DNA of 64,000 nt from Solirubrobacter pauli. Its GTDB lineage: Bacteria; Actinomycetota; Thermoleophilia; Solirubrobacterales; Solirubrobacteraceae. The notes under the pieces are model-generated. The model did not search any database. It saw nothing but the letters and a program-made list of their open reading frames with translations, and was not told the DNA's origin. Both the position numbers and the translations under genes were made by a program. This document shows, one piece after another, positions 1-9,164 of the stretch. Numbering within the stretch: position 1 is the stretch's first letter; every line of letters starts with the position of its first letter. The DNA lies in assembly GCF_003633755.1 (NCBI RefSeq), contig NZ_RBIL01000001.1, positions 667,426-731,425 on the forward strand, read 5' to 3'.

Positions 1-2
1 AT

Positions 3-284
3 CCGCGCGTGCGGATTCGAAGCGTGCGGCGCGCCGGACGCCTCGTGCGAGTCTCAGGGATCACGCGGGCAAGGTCCGGGCGCATTAACGTGCGCGTCGA
101 GCGTCGGGTCGGCGGACGCACACTCCGTGTGCAAGGCACGGTCCGCATTCGCGACGGCCGCTGGACTCGCCGGCTCCGTCTGACCACGCGGATGGCTCAG
201 TTCATGCGGCTCAACGCAATCGCTCGATTCGATGCGCAGCAGGGCTACCGTGCAGCGGTGGCTCGCCGCGCCGTCCCGCGGTAG
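3..284 (+). CDS. C-terminal end of a secreted/surface beta-rich protein (partial)
   Basis: Only the last 93 or so codons are inside the window; the reading frame is open to the left edge, so the start is missing. The visible part is rich in Arg and Val in short alternating runs such as RINVRVERRVGG. This looks like beta strands of an Ig-like or beta-sandwich repeat of the kind found at the C-termini of secreted actinobacterial proteins; the tail of the Vps62-like protein near 51.5 kb has a similar style. No catalytic motif is visible and the function is unknown. Confidence 0.5.
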   Translation, partial: PRVRIRSVRRAGRLVRVSGITRARSGRINVRVERRVGGRTLRVQGTVRIRDGRWTRRLRLTTRMAQFMRLNAIARFDAQQGYRAAVARRAVPR

Positions 285-372
285 CGCACGATCGGCGCGG
301 GGGCGATTCGCGATCGCCGCCTTAGATGTAGGGCGGCGTTTTCCTCACTCTCGACCACGCCGCGATATCGCC

Positions 373-939
373 ATGCTTGACCTCGCCCCAGCTCCAACGC
401 GGAGCCGCGCGGGTGCGCGCCCGCGAACCGCCGAAACTCATCTCGAGACCTCTAGGCCCCGAAGCGCCGACGCGACCTGCAGCTGGTGCGACCAGCATCC
501 CGACCAGCACTGTCCTTCGTGCGCGGCACGGCGCAGACACGCCGTCCGCCTCGTGCGTGCCGGTGCGTCGGTCGTTGAGGCGGCTGAGCGGCTTCACCTG
601 CCGATCGCGCGCGTCGAACGCCTTCTTGAGGAGGAAGAGGACCGCCGGGCGCTCGCCGACTTCCCGGTGCCGAGTGTCGACAACGCGATGCTGAGGGAGC
701 TCCTCGCGAAGCAGCAGCGGGCCGAGACCACCCTCACCATCCCGGAGCTCGCAAGGCGCCTCAGTACCTCGCAGGCGCAGGTCGAGCGCTGGCTGGGGCT
801 TCGCGCGACCGCGCCGAAGACGACTCGCGACGGTCGAACCTACCCGGCGCGCTTCCTCCAGCACGTCAGTGCGGATACGGCGGGTCGAATCGCTCGCGCG
901 ATCGGGCTACTGCCCTGCGACGTCGACCGCGCAGCGTGA
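373..939 (+). CDS. Zinc-ribbon / helix-turn-helix DNA-binding-like protein
   Basis: This 188-residue protein has an N-terminal Cys cluster, CSWC-x7-CPSC, that would fit one zinc ion. Two helix-turn-helix-like segments follow: one around VVEAAERLHLPIARVERLL, and one around TIPELARRLSTSQAQVERWL. A DNA-binding role, perhaps as a plasmid regulator, is inferred from these motifs. I chose the ATG at 373; the frame stays open upstream, but there it would overlap the preceding gene and the sequence is low in information. The protein at 36.9 kb has a similar combination of HTH and zinc ribbon in the opposite order. No specific target can be named. Confidence 0.55.
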   Translation: MLDLAPAPTRSRAGARPRTAETHLETSRPRSADATCSWCDQHPDQHCPSCAARRRHAVRLVRAGASVVEAAERLHLPIARVERLLEEEEDRRALADFPVPSVDNAMLRELLAKQQRAETTLTIPELARRLSTSQAQVERWLGLRATAPKTTRDGRTYPARFLQHVSADTAGRIARAIGLLPCDVDRAA

Positions 940-1160
940 GGTTCTTGCGACGCTAACGGTCGATCCCGTCCGATTCACGCAATCTACCAAGCGCAACGCC
1001 GCCAGTAAAATGGCGGGATCGTCGAAGCGGATCCCTCCGGCGAGCAGGGACCCGCACTTATGCGAGGCACCGTAACGCTGTGTCAGTAGCGACTCGACCC
1101 GGAAAGTTAGGCCGGGCACATCGACGGGACTCCTCCCCCGGGCGATACCTCCAATGGGGG

Positions 1161-1391
1161 ATGGTGGCGCGTCAGCGGGTGTGGAACGCTCGGCGCGTGG
1201 ACTGGATCGAGCAGATCGCCGAAGCCGCGGTGACCGTATACCACCGCGGCGAGCTGCCCTATGAAGACGTCGAGCGCGCCGCCGTCGTCGTAGAGGCCTT
1301 GGGCGTCGAAGACGACCTCGAGCGCCGTATCGAAACCGTGGCCAACGCCCTGCGGGACACGAAAGCAACTGCTCAGGGCAGCCCGAGCTAA
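1161..1391 (+). CDS. Small hypothetical protein
   Basis: A 76-residue, mostly helical and acidic protein (for example LPYEDVERAAVVVEALGVED). The ATG was chosen because a GGGGG run lies just upstream and the residues before it look non-coding. A GTG at 1080 would lengthen it by 27 residues. It stands alone between the HTH protein and the converging ATPase gene. No family was recognised and no function is proposed. Confidence 0.4.
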   Translation: MVARQRVWNARRVDWIEQIAEAAVTVYHRGELPYEDVERAAVVVEALGVEDDLERRIETVANALRDTKATAQGSPS

Positions 1392-1740
1392 GCGGTACGG
1401 CGACACTAGGAAAGTCGGCCCCGCATGAAGCGGTCACCGCGTCCAAGCGGAACAGACAAACGAGGTATGACCGGCGCCGTAGCAACGACCGTGATAACCC
1501 GCTTGAGAAGCTGAAGGCGCCGCCGGCGGCGCGATACGGAACCGTCGAAAGGCGCCAGTTCAGTCTGCGGACTTTCGGCTTCCGAGCGTTCTCGCGCAAG
1601 GGTTGCCACGCTCGGCGGCACCGATCGGGCTCGCCGCGCCGGCTATCCCACGGAAGGCCAGTCCTCGCGCTCGGCGGGGTTCAGTCTTCTCGAAGCGGCG
1701 CGCCGCCCGTTCGATCAAGGACGTCGAACCGCCTAGGAAC
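1392..1740. other. Gene-poor interval between convergent genes
   Basis: Short overlapping reading frames exist on both strands, but none has protein-like composition, a convincing ribosome binding site or a recognisable motif. No clear terminator hairpin was seen. Confidence 0.4.
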
Positions 1741-3699
1741 TCAGGATGCTTCCGGCGGGACGTTAGCCGCAACGGTCGGAGGGAGCCGGTCTGCGTACAT
1801 CCTACGGAGATACTCGAAGGACTGCTCCTGCGTAGGCTCGTACTCCAGTTGTTCACGTACGTAGCGCAGCCGGTGTTCGGCGGTGTGGAGGATCTCAGCC
1901 CAAGTCTTGACCCATAGCCTGACCGGGAGATCGTCGTAGGCCTTGACTAGGCCAGTCTCGGGGCCTCGGTTGGTCCTTTCTCGGCGCATCTCTGGTGTGA
2001 TCCCCGTCGATACCGCCCAGAACTCGAACCGCGTGCGGGTGAGGTCAAACTGTTCTTCATCGACAACACCCATCGCATACTTGCGGAGTTGCTCGTACTC
2101 CTTGACGCCGATCGAGACGCTCGGGCGCTTGAGCTCGATGACCAGCATGGTCTTGTGGTCGTCAGCGTTGACCACGCGGCCCGAAAAGAGCAGATCAACG
2201 ATCGCTCTGTGCCCGTCAGAGTCCAAGACCTCCCGATCGATCGCCTCGGCGAGTTCTGGCCTGTCTAGGTACTTCAGGTGCTGCTTGAGCACCTCGGTCA
2301 GTCCTCGGTCGGATGCAGCGAGCGCGTACTCCTCGCCGAATATCCACGGTTCGGCCTCAACGAGCTTGTGTAGCTGTGACCGTTCCAGCAGCCGCTTGCG
2401 ATGCACGTCACGTGACGTCAGGTCGCGAAGCGCTCCGAGAAATTCGAGGCGGCCAGCGATCGCGGACGATGCAGAGATCAGCCGCGACAGAGGGGTATGC
2501 GCCAGCAGCCGATCGAGCCGCGCAACGCTTTCAAGGTCCAGGTCCAGGACCTGCTCAAGAACGCGATGGATCTGACCGGGGTTGTGCTCGAGCGCCTCGC
2601 GGAGAAGCCTGAGAGACAGCTGCCGGGCCTTCCGGCCTCGTACCCCGTCGATCACTGGTGCCGCCTCGACTGCGACAAGGTCGAAGGTCTCGCGAGTGAG
2701 TCGCTCACTCTCCGTCGCGGGCGGGCGATCGTCGAACGGATAGAAGCCTTCACGCTTCCAGTTCTCAATGATTTCCCGCCGGCGAAGGTCGCGTCGGTGA
2801 TCGAGCGCACGCTGAAGCCGCCGGCGTGCCTCGCGGATCATCCGACCCAGAATGCCCGAATCGAGGCTCGCCGCTGGAAGCTGACCGCTGTGCTGCGGCA
2901 TTCGCTTCCATCGCAAATAGGCCGTAAAATGCAGGCCGTGGCCGTCGACGCTGGCGGGCAGCGAGTGCAAGCTGACTCCGTCGGCATCGCACAGGTGCAA
3001 TTCGTCCTCAGGCTTGACCTTGTGCTTCCACTCGAGCAGGGTCAGGACGGCTGACTCGTTGCCTACGTGAACGTCGATGTCCTCCTCGTGAGTAAGGGCA
3101 TCGGCGAGATCGAGCGGACGGCCGGAGAGCTTGATCGCGACGCCCTGAACTCGCATTGAGACGGCGAAGGTCGTGAGCAGCCGTTCATAGGTGACGTCAC
3201 CGTGGATGCCTGTTGGCGGCTGAGCGAAGTTCGAGAGCGTCACGACCGTTCCGGTCGAGCCACTGGTGGGCAATGGGTCGGTGATGTCCGCCTGGGCAAT
3301 CTCGGGGTATCGGACCGTTATCGTCAGCTCTTCGCGCGAGCCGGCGAGCTCGCTGACAGTTCGCCACTGCGCCGTGCCGCCGTATTTGAAGATCGACAAG
3401 CGTCCTTGACCGGCGCGACCATGAAGCGAGCGCGCACCTGTCTTCGACCTCGTCGCCGCGGCCTTCCAGGAATCGCCGAGAAAGCCGAATTCCTTCTCTG
3501 CGGTCACGATGTCGATTCCGTGGCCATCGTCGATGACCTTGATCTCCAGGACTGCGCCGTCGATCTCGATCACGTCCACTTGGACCTGTGTTGCTTCAGC
3601 ATCGATCGCGTTCCACACGAGTTCGATCACGCCGTCGAGGACGCTCTTTGACAAGCTGGCCAGATAGCTTTGGCCGAACTGCAGACGTAGGTGGCGCAC
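1741..3699 (-). CDS. GHKL-type ATPase fused to a PD-(D/E)XK (Shedu/DUF4263-like) nuclease domain
   Basis: The protein is 652 residues. Residues about 1-200 carry the Bergerat-fold ATP-binding motifs: N-box E26..N30..D33, DDGHG at 57-61 and the glycine-rich GRAGQGR at 94-100, as in Hsp90, MutL and MORC ATPases. The middle is helical. The last 200 residues contain FGEEYALA, then VDLLFSG and VIELKRPS, a D...ExK arrangement typical of PD-(D/E)XK nucleases and closest in feel to the DUF4263 domain of Shedu defence proteins. ATP-gated nucleic acid cleavage in antiviral or anti-plasmid defence is inferred. It is transcribed away from the conjugation operon. The ATG start gives the complete N-terminal strand of the ATPase fold. 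Confidence 0.75.
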   Translation of the reverse strand: MRHLRLQFGQSYLASLSKSVLDGVIELVWNAIDAEATQVQVDVIEIDGAVLEIKVIDDGHGIDIVTAEKEFGFLGDSWKAAATRSKTGARSLHGRAGQGRLSIFKYGGTAQWRTVSELAGSREELTITVRYPEIAQADITDPLPTSGSTGTVVTLSNFAQPPTGIHGDVTYERLLTTFAVSMRVQGVAIKLSGRPLDLADALTHEEDIDVHVGNESAVLTLLEWKHKVKPEDELHLCDADGVSLHSLPASVDGHGLHFTAYLRWKRMPQHSGQLPAASLDSGILGRMIREARRRLQRALDHRRDLRRREIIENWKREGFYPFDDRPPATESERLTRETFDLVAVEAAPVIDGVRGRKARQLSLRLLREALEHNPGQIHRVLEQVLDLDLESVARLDRLLAHTPLSRLISASSAIAGRLEFLGALRDLTSRDVHRKRLLERSQLHKLVEAEPWIFGEEYALAASDRGLTEVLKQHLKYLDRPELAEAIDREVLDSDGHRAIVDLLFSGRVVNADDHKTMLVIELKRPSVSIGVKEYEQLRKYAMGVVDEEQFDLTRTRFEFWAVSTGITPEMRRERTNRGPETGLVKAYDDLPVRLWVKTWAEILHTAEHRLRYVREQLEYEPTQEQSFEYLRRMYADRLPPTVAANVPPEAS

Positions 3700-4015
3700 C
3701 CGCGAATCGTGCCAGGCGTGCCGGTCGGCTCGTCGTGCGATCTAGGCAGACGATCGGGCGCCTCGGGTCGTAGCGGACGCCCGCCTCCGCCGCTGTTCGA
3801 GCGCGATCGAAACTAGCGCAACTGTGGACAGACGCATATTTCGACGACTCTCGAACCGGCCTGTGCCGGTCCGTGATCTCCGAAGCGTTGATCGATCGAT
3901 CGCGCCGCCGTGGAGTAAGTCACAGGTCGACGACATAGGCACGACTCTGCGGAATCCCAATGTGGAGTTCAGTCGCGGCTCGGCGCCGCGCGGAACGCAG
4001 CAAAGGGAGACCACC
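3700..4015. promoter_or_regulatory. Divergent intergenic region upstream of the conjugation operon
   Basis: These 316 bases separate the leftward ATPase gene from the rightward secretion operon and must hold the promoters for both. A CGATCGATCG repeat lies near 3888-3904. I could not assign -35/-10 boxes with confidence. An AAGGGAGA ribosome binding site sits at the right end, six bases before the GTG of the first operon gene. Confidence 0.4.
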
Positions 4016-4354
4016 GTGCCGATGAGCAGCCGTCACTCGCAAGCCTCAACTTCGCGGGCAGCGTTCGCATCCATGCTCGTGTTGATCGCCGTCCTGGCCG
4101 CCGGCTGTGGACCGGCTGCAATCGTGCGGCGCGCAGCGTCGATCCCACAGGAGGCAGAAGGGCTCGAAGGCTTCGTCAACGCGGCGAACGCGCTGATCGG
4201 TCCCGCGCTCGTCGCGATGGCGGCCGTCGCACCGATTGGGTGCGTCGTCGGCGCCGGCGCCCTCATGTTCGGCAATCGCCGCGGTCTCGTGATCATCGGG
4301 TCAACACTCGGCACCTTGGTCTTTCTCGGGTCCGTCAAGGGCATCGTCGCGTGA
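4016..4354 (+). CDS. Small membrane protein, probable VirB2/TrbC-like pilin subunit
   Basis: A 112-residue protein with a signal-like N-terminal helix ending in LAAGCG (also a possible lipobox), followed by two hydrophobic helices: around ALIGPALVAMAAVAPIG, and around GLVIIGSTLGTLVFLG. Signal segment plus two membrane helices, directly before a VirB6-like gene and a VirB4 gene, is the usual layout of VirB2/TrbC pilins. The assignment rests on topology and position, not on sequence identity. The GTG start lies six bases after AAGGGAGA; an ATG two codons later is the alternative. It is the first gene of the operon. Confidence 0.55.
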   Translation: MPMSSRHSQASTSRAAFASMLVLIAVLAAGCGPAAIVRRAASIPQEAEGLEGFVNAANALIGPALVAMAAVAPIGCVVGAGALMFGNRRGLVIIGSTLGTLVFLGSVKGIVA

Positions 4355-4363
4355 GGCGACGGG

Positions 4364-6160
4364 GTGCTCGTGCTCGCCTTCCTCAGCCGGCTCCCGCGCT
4401 GGCCGCGACTACTGCTCTTCGCGCTCGTATTGCTCGCGATCGGATCGTCCGGCAGCGGTCCTCAAGACGCACAGGCGCTGCCTCCTATCCCGATCGGAGG
4501 CGGACTCGGCGACATCATCGGCGCGGGCGCAGACGCAGTCACCGGCGGCGTCGGTAGCGCAGCCGTCGAGGGATTCGGCGCGCTCCTCGCGAAGCTCTTC
4601 TCTTGGTCGGCAGAGATCATCAACCGCGAGCTGCTCACCTGGCTGATCTCGGTCCCCAACTACGCGATCTCGCCAGGTTCGAACGTCCCGCTTGAGGCCC
4701 GGAGCAACCTCGCCGAGCTAGCGTCGACGACTTCGGCGATGTCGTTCGCGGCGCTCGCCGCGGTCGGGACCGTAGCCGGGCTTCGGTACTGGGCCGCGGG
4801 CCTTAGCGGTTCCGGCGGCTTCGAGGCGTTGCAGGGTCTCGGGCGCATGCTCGCCGCGGCGTTGTTCGTGGTCGCGTGGCCTTGGCTGTTCCGGACATGC
4901 GCGGACCTCACGAACGCCGCCGCACGCGGCCTGATGGGTAGCGGCACGGTGCTTGACGACACGAGCCGCTTGCTCGGCGTGGCGTTCTCGTCAGCGATCT
5001 CGTTCAACTTCTTGGCGATCGTGATCGCGATCGGCGCGGGGCTGCTGTTCCTTGCGCTGCTGATGTGCAAGATCGTCGCCAGCGCGAGCACGGCGCTGCT
5101 CTACGCCGGCATGCCGTTCGCCGCGATCGCCTGGGTTATCCCCGAAACGGCGTGGCTCGCAGCCGCTGCGATGCGGGCGTTCGCGGTCGTGCTGGTGATC
5201 CCGCTCGCCTGGGCACTCTGCTTTGCGACGTTCGCGGCCGTAGGCATGGACGCCCTGGCAGTCGAAGGAGCCGGGTCCGTCGCGGATGCGCTGATCATGC
5301 CGCTCGTCGCGCTCGCGCTGCTGTGGATCACCGTCTCCTTGCCACGCACGCTGGGCCGGATGGCGCTGCTTGGGGGAATGCACAGTGGCGGCTTCCTCGC
5401 TCGCACAGCCTCGTACGTCACTGCCAGGCGAACGGACGCCCTGATCAGCCAAGCGCTCCCCTCTCCCCTCGGCCGGTCCTCCGGTCAGGCCGCGTCTGGT
5501 GCGTCGTCAGGAACAGGATCCGGCGGTGGCCGGGCAGGCCAGAAGACACGAACCGTCACGACGCTGGCAACCACGGCCGGCATCGCCGCTGCTGGCCCGG
5601 CGGCGCCGGCGGCCGCCGCCGGGACCGGCGCAACCGCCAAGGGCGGTTCCGCCGCCGCCGCCGCGCAACCGGGGCCAGCCGGAGCGGCGAACCCCCGACC
5701 GGCCCCGGCGACGCCGTCCCCGCAGGGACTGCCGTCGCCGTCGTGGCAGGAGATCCGCGACCGCGTCCCCGAGGAGTTGAAGGCAGCGAAGGCAGCCGGT
5801 AGCTCCACCACGAGGTCGGACGTCACCGCCGCCATGAGCGCGCTGAATCCCGACAGCCAACGGGCGGTGCGCACGCTGGCCGAGACCAAGAGCGGACGCA
5901 TCACCGGCGAGATGGTGCACCAGGCCGCACGCAGCGACATCGGTGAGCCTGAGCGCAATGCGTTCCGCGTCCTCGCCGCCGCCACGCCCGAGCTGCGCCG
6001 GCAGGGCATCGACGACTTCTACGCGCCCCAGGAATCCGCTCCTTCGCGCCCGCCCGTTCCAGGCACGGGCGAGGGCGTCATGCCTACGCCACCCGGACCG
6101 CCTCTAAGCCAGCCCCCGACCTCGATTCATGACAACCAGCGACCGAGCGACGCGACGTGA
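4364..6160 (+). CDS. VirB6/TrbL-like polytopic conjugation membrane protein
   Basis: A 598-residue protein with an N-terminal signal-like segment, a Gly-rich stretch and about six to seven membrane helices between residues 120 and 330. It ends in a long Ala/Gly/Pro-rich hydrophilic tail (residues about 370-598). This is the architecture of the VirB6/TrbL family, which forms the inner-membrane platform of type IV secretion systems. The GTG start follows the pilin stop by nine bases. The 3' end overlaps the next gene in a GTGA. The tail may be cytoplasmic and contact the ATPases. The family call is from topology and context. Confidence 0.7.
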   Translation: MLVLAFLSRLPRWPRLLLFALVLLAIGSSGSGPQDAQALPPIPIGGGLGDIIGAGADAVTGGVGSAAVEGFGALLAKLFSWSAEIINRELLTWLISVPNYAISPGSNVPLEARSNLAELASTTSAMSFAALAAVGTVAGLRYWAAGLSGSGGFEALQGLGRMLAAALFVVAWPWLFRTCADLTNAAARGLMGSGTVLDDTSRLLGVAFSSAISFNFLAIVIAIGAGLLFLALLMCKIVASASTALLYAGMPFAAIAWVIPETAWLAAAAMRAFAVVLVIPLAWALCFATFAAVGMDALAVEGAGSVADALIMPLVALALLWITVSLPRTLGRMALLGGMHSGGFLARTASYVTARRTDALISQALPSPLGRSSGQAASGASSGTGSGGGRAGQKTRTVTTLATTAGIAAAGPAAPAAAAGTGATAKGGSAAAAAQPGPAGAANPRPAPATPSPQGLPSPSWQEIRDRVPEELKAAKAAGSSTTRSDVTAAMSALNPDSQRAVRTLAETKSGRITGEMVHQAARSDIGEPERNAFRVLAAATPELRRQGIDDFYAPQESAPSRPPVPGTGEGVMPTPPGPPLSQPPTSIHDNQRPSDAT

Positions 6161-6528
6161 ACAGGGCTTTCAAGCATCTCGAAGCCAAGCTCCGGTTCGC
6201 CGACCTGACCATCGGCCAGTGGGCGGCTGTGATCGCCGGGCTCTTGTTCGGACTCGTCTTCGCCCAGTACCTGAGCCCGATCGGCGGGCTGTGGGGAGCG
6301 GTACTCGGCATCTACCTCGGCGCCCTGCCGGCGAGCGCCGCGTTCTTCGCCAGCCTCAGCGAGTTTGATCTCGGCGGCTTGCTCGTCGCCGCGCTCCGCC
6401 GCCGCCGTGAGCCGGGCCGCTACCTGCCGGGCGCAGGTTCGACGGGCATCGGCTACCGCGTGACCGTCGCCGTGAAGGAGACTCCGACGACGACGGACGA
6501 CCTCGATCTGGTGGCCCTGTGGGATTGA
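6157..6528 (+). CDS. VirB3/PrgI-like membrane protein
   Basis: A 123-residue protein with two adjacent hydrophobic helices (residues about 22-42 and 44-66) and a basic segment, then a short soluble tail. Small two-helix proteins of this kind, located immediately before the VirB4 gene, are VirB3 in Gram-negative and PrgI in Gram-positive conjugation systems and dock the VirB4 ATPase to the membrane. It starts with a GTG that overlaps the VirB6-like stop by four bases, and it overlaps the VirB4 start by ten bases. Tight translational coupling is likely. Confidence 0.65.
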   Translation: MNRAFKHLEAKLRFADLTIGQWAAVIAGLLFGLVFAQYLSPIGGLWGAVLGIYLGALPASAAFFASLSEFDLGGLLVAALRRRREPGRYLPGAGSTGIGYRVTVAVKETPTTTDDLDLVALWD

Positions 6529-9164
6529 CGATCGCAGAGCGCCGTGAGCCTGACGAGCTGCCTGAGGCCGGCGAACTCGTGCCCGTGGAAGCGATCGACC
6601 GCACTGGTCTGATCGTGCGCAGCGACGGAGCGTTCGTCCGCATCCTGCGCGTCACTCCCGCGAACCCGCTCGTGCTGTCGGCTGACGACGCGAGGCGGGC
6701 GGCGACGGGCTTCGCCACGACGCTGGAGAAGCTGCGGGCGGGGCAATCGATGCAGTTCTACGTCGACGCCCGCCCCGTGCACCTCGACGACGTCCTGCTG
6801 CGGCTGCGTGAAGAGGTTGAGGCCGTCGCCGGTCCCGCGCCCACCGCCACCACTTCGGTTGCTGCGGGCTCGCTTTCCCGCTGGCGCCTGTACGCGGCGG
6901 TCGAGCAGTCCCTCCGCATGCACGGTCGGGGACAGTCGGCGATCCAACTCGACGCGTACGCGATCATCCCGTACTTCCCCGCGCGGCGGGGCGCCCGAGC
7001 GGCGCTCAAGCTCGCCTCCTCCGCCCCGTTGGAACGGCCGCTCGCCGAACATCGTCGAGCCGTGCGCGAGAGCCAGGGGCACGTCGACGCAATTCACGCC
7101 GAGCTCGAAGCGGCCGGGCTGCCCACTCGCCAGCTCAACGGATCTGAGGCCCTGACGTTGCTGTGGCAGCGGCTGAACCCGACGACTGCCGACCGGCGGC
7201 GGGATGGCCTCAGCACCGAGATCCTCGGCGAGTGCGACCCCGTACGTGACCGCGAGCAGGCTCGGGGAGCCGCCACCGCTCTCCGGGAGCGCCTCGCTCA
7301 GTCCAGCCTTGATCTCAAGCGCGGGCGCCATCTCGTGGAGGTCGGTCAAGACGTCGAGCAGACGATCTACGTCCACACGACCGCGCAGCAGACCGCGCTT
7401 GGCTGGTTGTTGGAAGCGATGCTCACGCGCCAGCCCTTCGCGTTGAGCGTGCATGTCCGGGCGCTCGACCGGCGCCGTGAGCGGCAACGGTTCAAGCTCG
7501 GCCATCGTCGGCTGTTCGCCATCAACCGCGGAGCGGAGCAACGGGGCCGTGTCCCGGACTTCGATCGCTACGCCCAAGAGGACGAGTACCGCGACCTGCT
7601 GACCGAGATGGCCGGCCGAGAGCGAGCACGGCTGTTCGAGGTCTCGGTCTATCAGGCGTTGCGGGCTCCAGGACCGAAGCCAGACCTCGAAGCACTTGAC
7701 GAGGCCGTCGCGTACTGCGCGGACGCCATGGAGACAGCGGTCGACTGCAAGGTCGGCCGCGGGGAGTTCCGTCAGCGGGAGCTCTGGGCGAGCACGCTGC
7801 CACTCGGCCAAGACGTCGCCCGGCGTGTCCGCAAGTACACGACGACGAACGCCGCGGACACGGTTCCCCTGGTGGGGACGGGCTGCGGCTCACCTCACGG
7901 GTTCCCGTTCGCCTTCGCGGACCCGGGTCGCACGCTTGAGCGCCTCGATCCCTTCGATCGGGAGCACCCCAACCACACCCTGCTGATCTCGGGGCGCAGC
8001 GGCTCGGGCAAGACGATGCTGGCCAACATGATCCTCGCGCGCCTGGTCACGCTGGGCGCGCGCGGGTTCGTGATCGACCGTGCCGGCCATTACCAGCTCC
8101 TCACGCGCATGATCGACGGCGCGCAGCAGATCGAACTCGGCGTTGCGCAGTCGCCGTACGCGATCAATGCGTGGGACGTGCCCGATCCGCGACACGTGCC
8201 GAGTGACAAGGTCGCCTACCTCCTTGCACTGCACCAGCTGATGATGGGTGAAGAGGGACTCACGCGATCGGAGCTCGCCCAGCTCGGCGAGGCCATCCGC
8301 GCCGTGTACGCCCGCTCGGCGACGCTTGAGGACCAGTCGCCGTGTGAGTCGATGTTGCGAGACGAGCTCTTGGCCACCGCGAGCTTCCATCAGCGGGAAG
8401 GGGGTCACGAGCTGGCGTCCGTCGCCCGGAGCCTGGCCACCCGCCTGAGCGAATGGTGCGGCGACGGTAGCTACGCCTACCTGCTCGACCGTCCGACCAC
8501 GGTGCCCCACGACAGCCCGCTGGTGGTCTTCGATACCCGGCGATGCCCGCAGGACGTCCTGCGCCCCGTGATGTTCTCGATCATGGAGTACGTAACGAAC
8601 ACCGTCGAGCGGCACTGGAATGCGTACCACTCGACGGAGCACGCCGGAAGCGAGCCGCGATTCGCGGGCCGGTCGATCATGCTCATCGACGAGGCGTGGC
8701 ATCTCGTCAGCCGGCGCGAGACGGGTGAGTACGCCAACGACCTGGCCTTGCGGGCACGGCACTTCGGGCTCGTGCTCGCCGTCATGTTCCAGCAGCTTTC
8801 GCAGGCCAACACCGAACACGGTCTGGCGCTCCTGCAGAACGCGACGATGCAGCTCCTGCTGGCCCAGCATCCGAGCGAACTCGACTTCACGCAGTCCGCG
8901 CTCATGCTCTCCGACGAGGAGCGCGAGCTCGTCGCCCGCCTGAAGACGGTGAAGGGCAGTCACGCGGAGATGCTGTGGATCAACGGGACGCGCGGTCGGG
9001 GACGCGTTTCGGCTCGAGTCGGCCCGCTGGAGTACTGGGCGTTCACGTCCGATCGCGGTCACGACGTCCCGCAGCGCGAAGCCGCGCTCCGCGTGCATGG
9101 CGGGGACGTGTGGAGCGCGCTTCACTCGCTCGCAAGCAGCGACGCGTCGCCGCCACTCGCATGA
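6519..9164 (+). CDS. virB4: VirB4/TraC-type conjugation ATPase
   Basis: This 881-residue protein has the VirB4 layout: an N-terminal domain of about 450 residues, then a RecA-like ATPase domain. Walker A is ISGRSGSGKT near residue 490 and Walker B is IMLIDEAW near residue 720. Its last segment includes the conserved VirB4-like pattern in which aged or stuck subunits are checked (FQQLSQ near residue 760). VirB4 powers assembly of the secretion channel and pilus. The GTG start lies inside the end of the VirB3-like gene. The stop overlaps the next ATG in an ATGA. Confidence 0.9.
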   Translation: MGLTIAERREPDELPEAGELVPVEAIDRTGLIVRSDGAFVRILRVTPANPLVLSADDARRAATGFATTLEKLRAGQSMQFYVDARPVHLDDVLLRLREEVEAVAGPAPTATTSVAAGSLSRWRLYAAVEQSLRMHGRGQSAIQLDAYAIIPYFPARRGARAALKLASSAPLERPLAEHRRAVRESQGHVDAIHAELEAAGLPTRQLNGSEALTLLWQRLNPTTADRRRDGLSTEILGECDPVRDREQARGAATALRERLAQSSLDLKRGRHLVEVGQDVEQTIYVHTTAQQTALGWLLEAMLTRQPFALSVHVRALDRRRERQRFKLGHRRLFAINRGAEQRGRVPDFDRYAQEDEYRDLLTEMAGRERARLFEVSVYQALRAPGPKPDLEALDEAVAYCADAMETAVDCKVGRGEFRQRELWASTLPLGQDVARRVRKYTTTNAADTVPLVGTGCGSPHGFPFAFADPGRTLERLDPFDREHPNHTLLISGRSGSGKTMLANMILARLVTLGARGFVIDRAGHYQLLTRMIDGAQQIELGVAQSPYAINAWDVPDPRHVPSDKVAYLLALHQLMMGEEGLTRSELAQLGEAIRAVYARSATLEDQSPCESMLRDELLATASFHQREGGHELASVARSLATRLSEWCGDGSYAYLLDRPTTVPHDSPLVVFDTRRCPQDVLRPVMFSIMEYVTNTVERHWNAYHSTEHAGSEPRFAGRSIMLIDEAWHLVSRRETGEYANDLALRARHFGLVLAVMFQQLSQANTEHGLALLQNATMQLLLAQHPSELDFTQSALMLSDEERELVARLKTVKGSHAEMLWINGTRGRGRVSARVGPLEYWAFTSDRGHDVPQREAALRVHGGDVWSALHSLASSDASPPLA

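Noticed and set aside
322-864. Long minus-strand open frame opposite the zinc-ribbon/HTH gene
   Set aside because: Arg-rich shadow typical of GC-rich DNA; the plus-strand frame has Cys pairs and HTH motifs.
3888-3904. CGATCGATCG run as an operator
   Set aside because: Too short and low in information to support a specific claim.
6453-7811. 452-codon minus-strand frame opposite virB4
   Set aside because: No motifs, and the plus strand encodes an unmistakable VirB4 ATPase.
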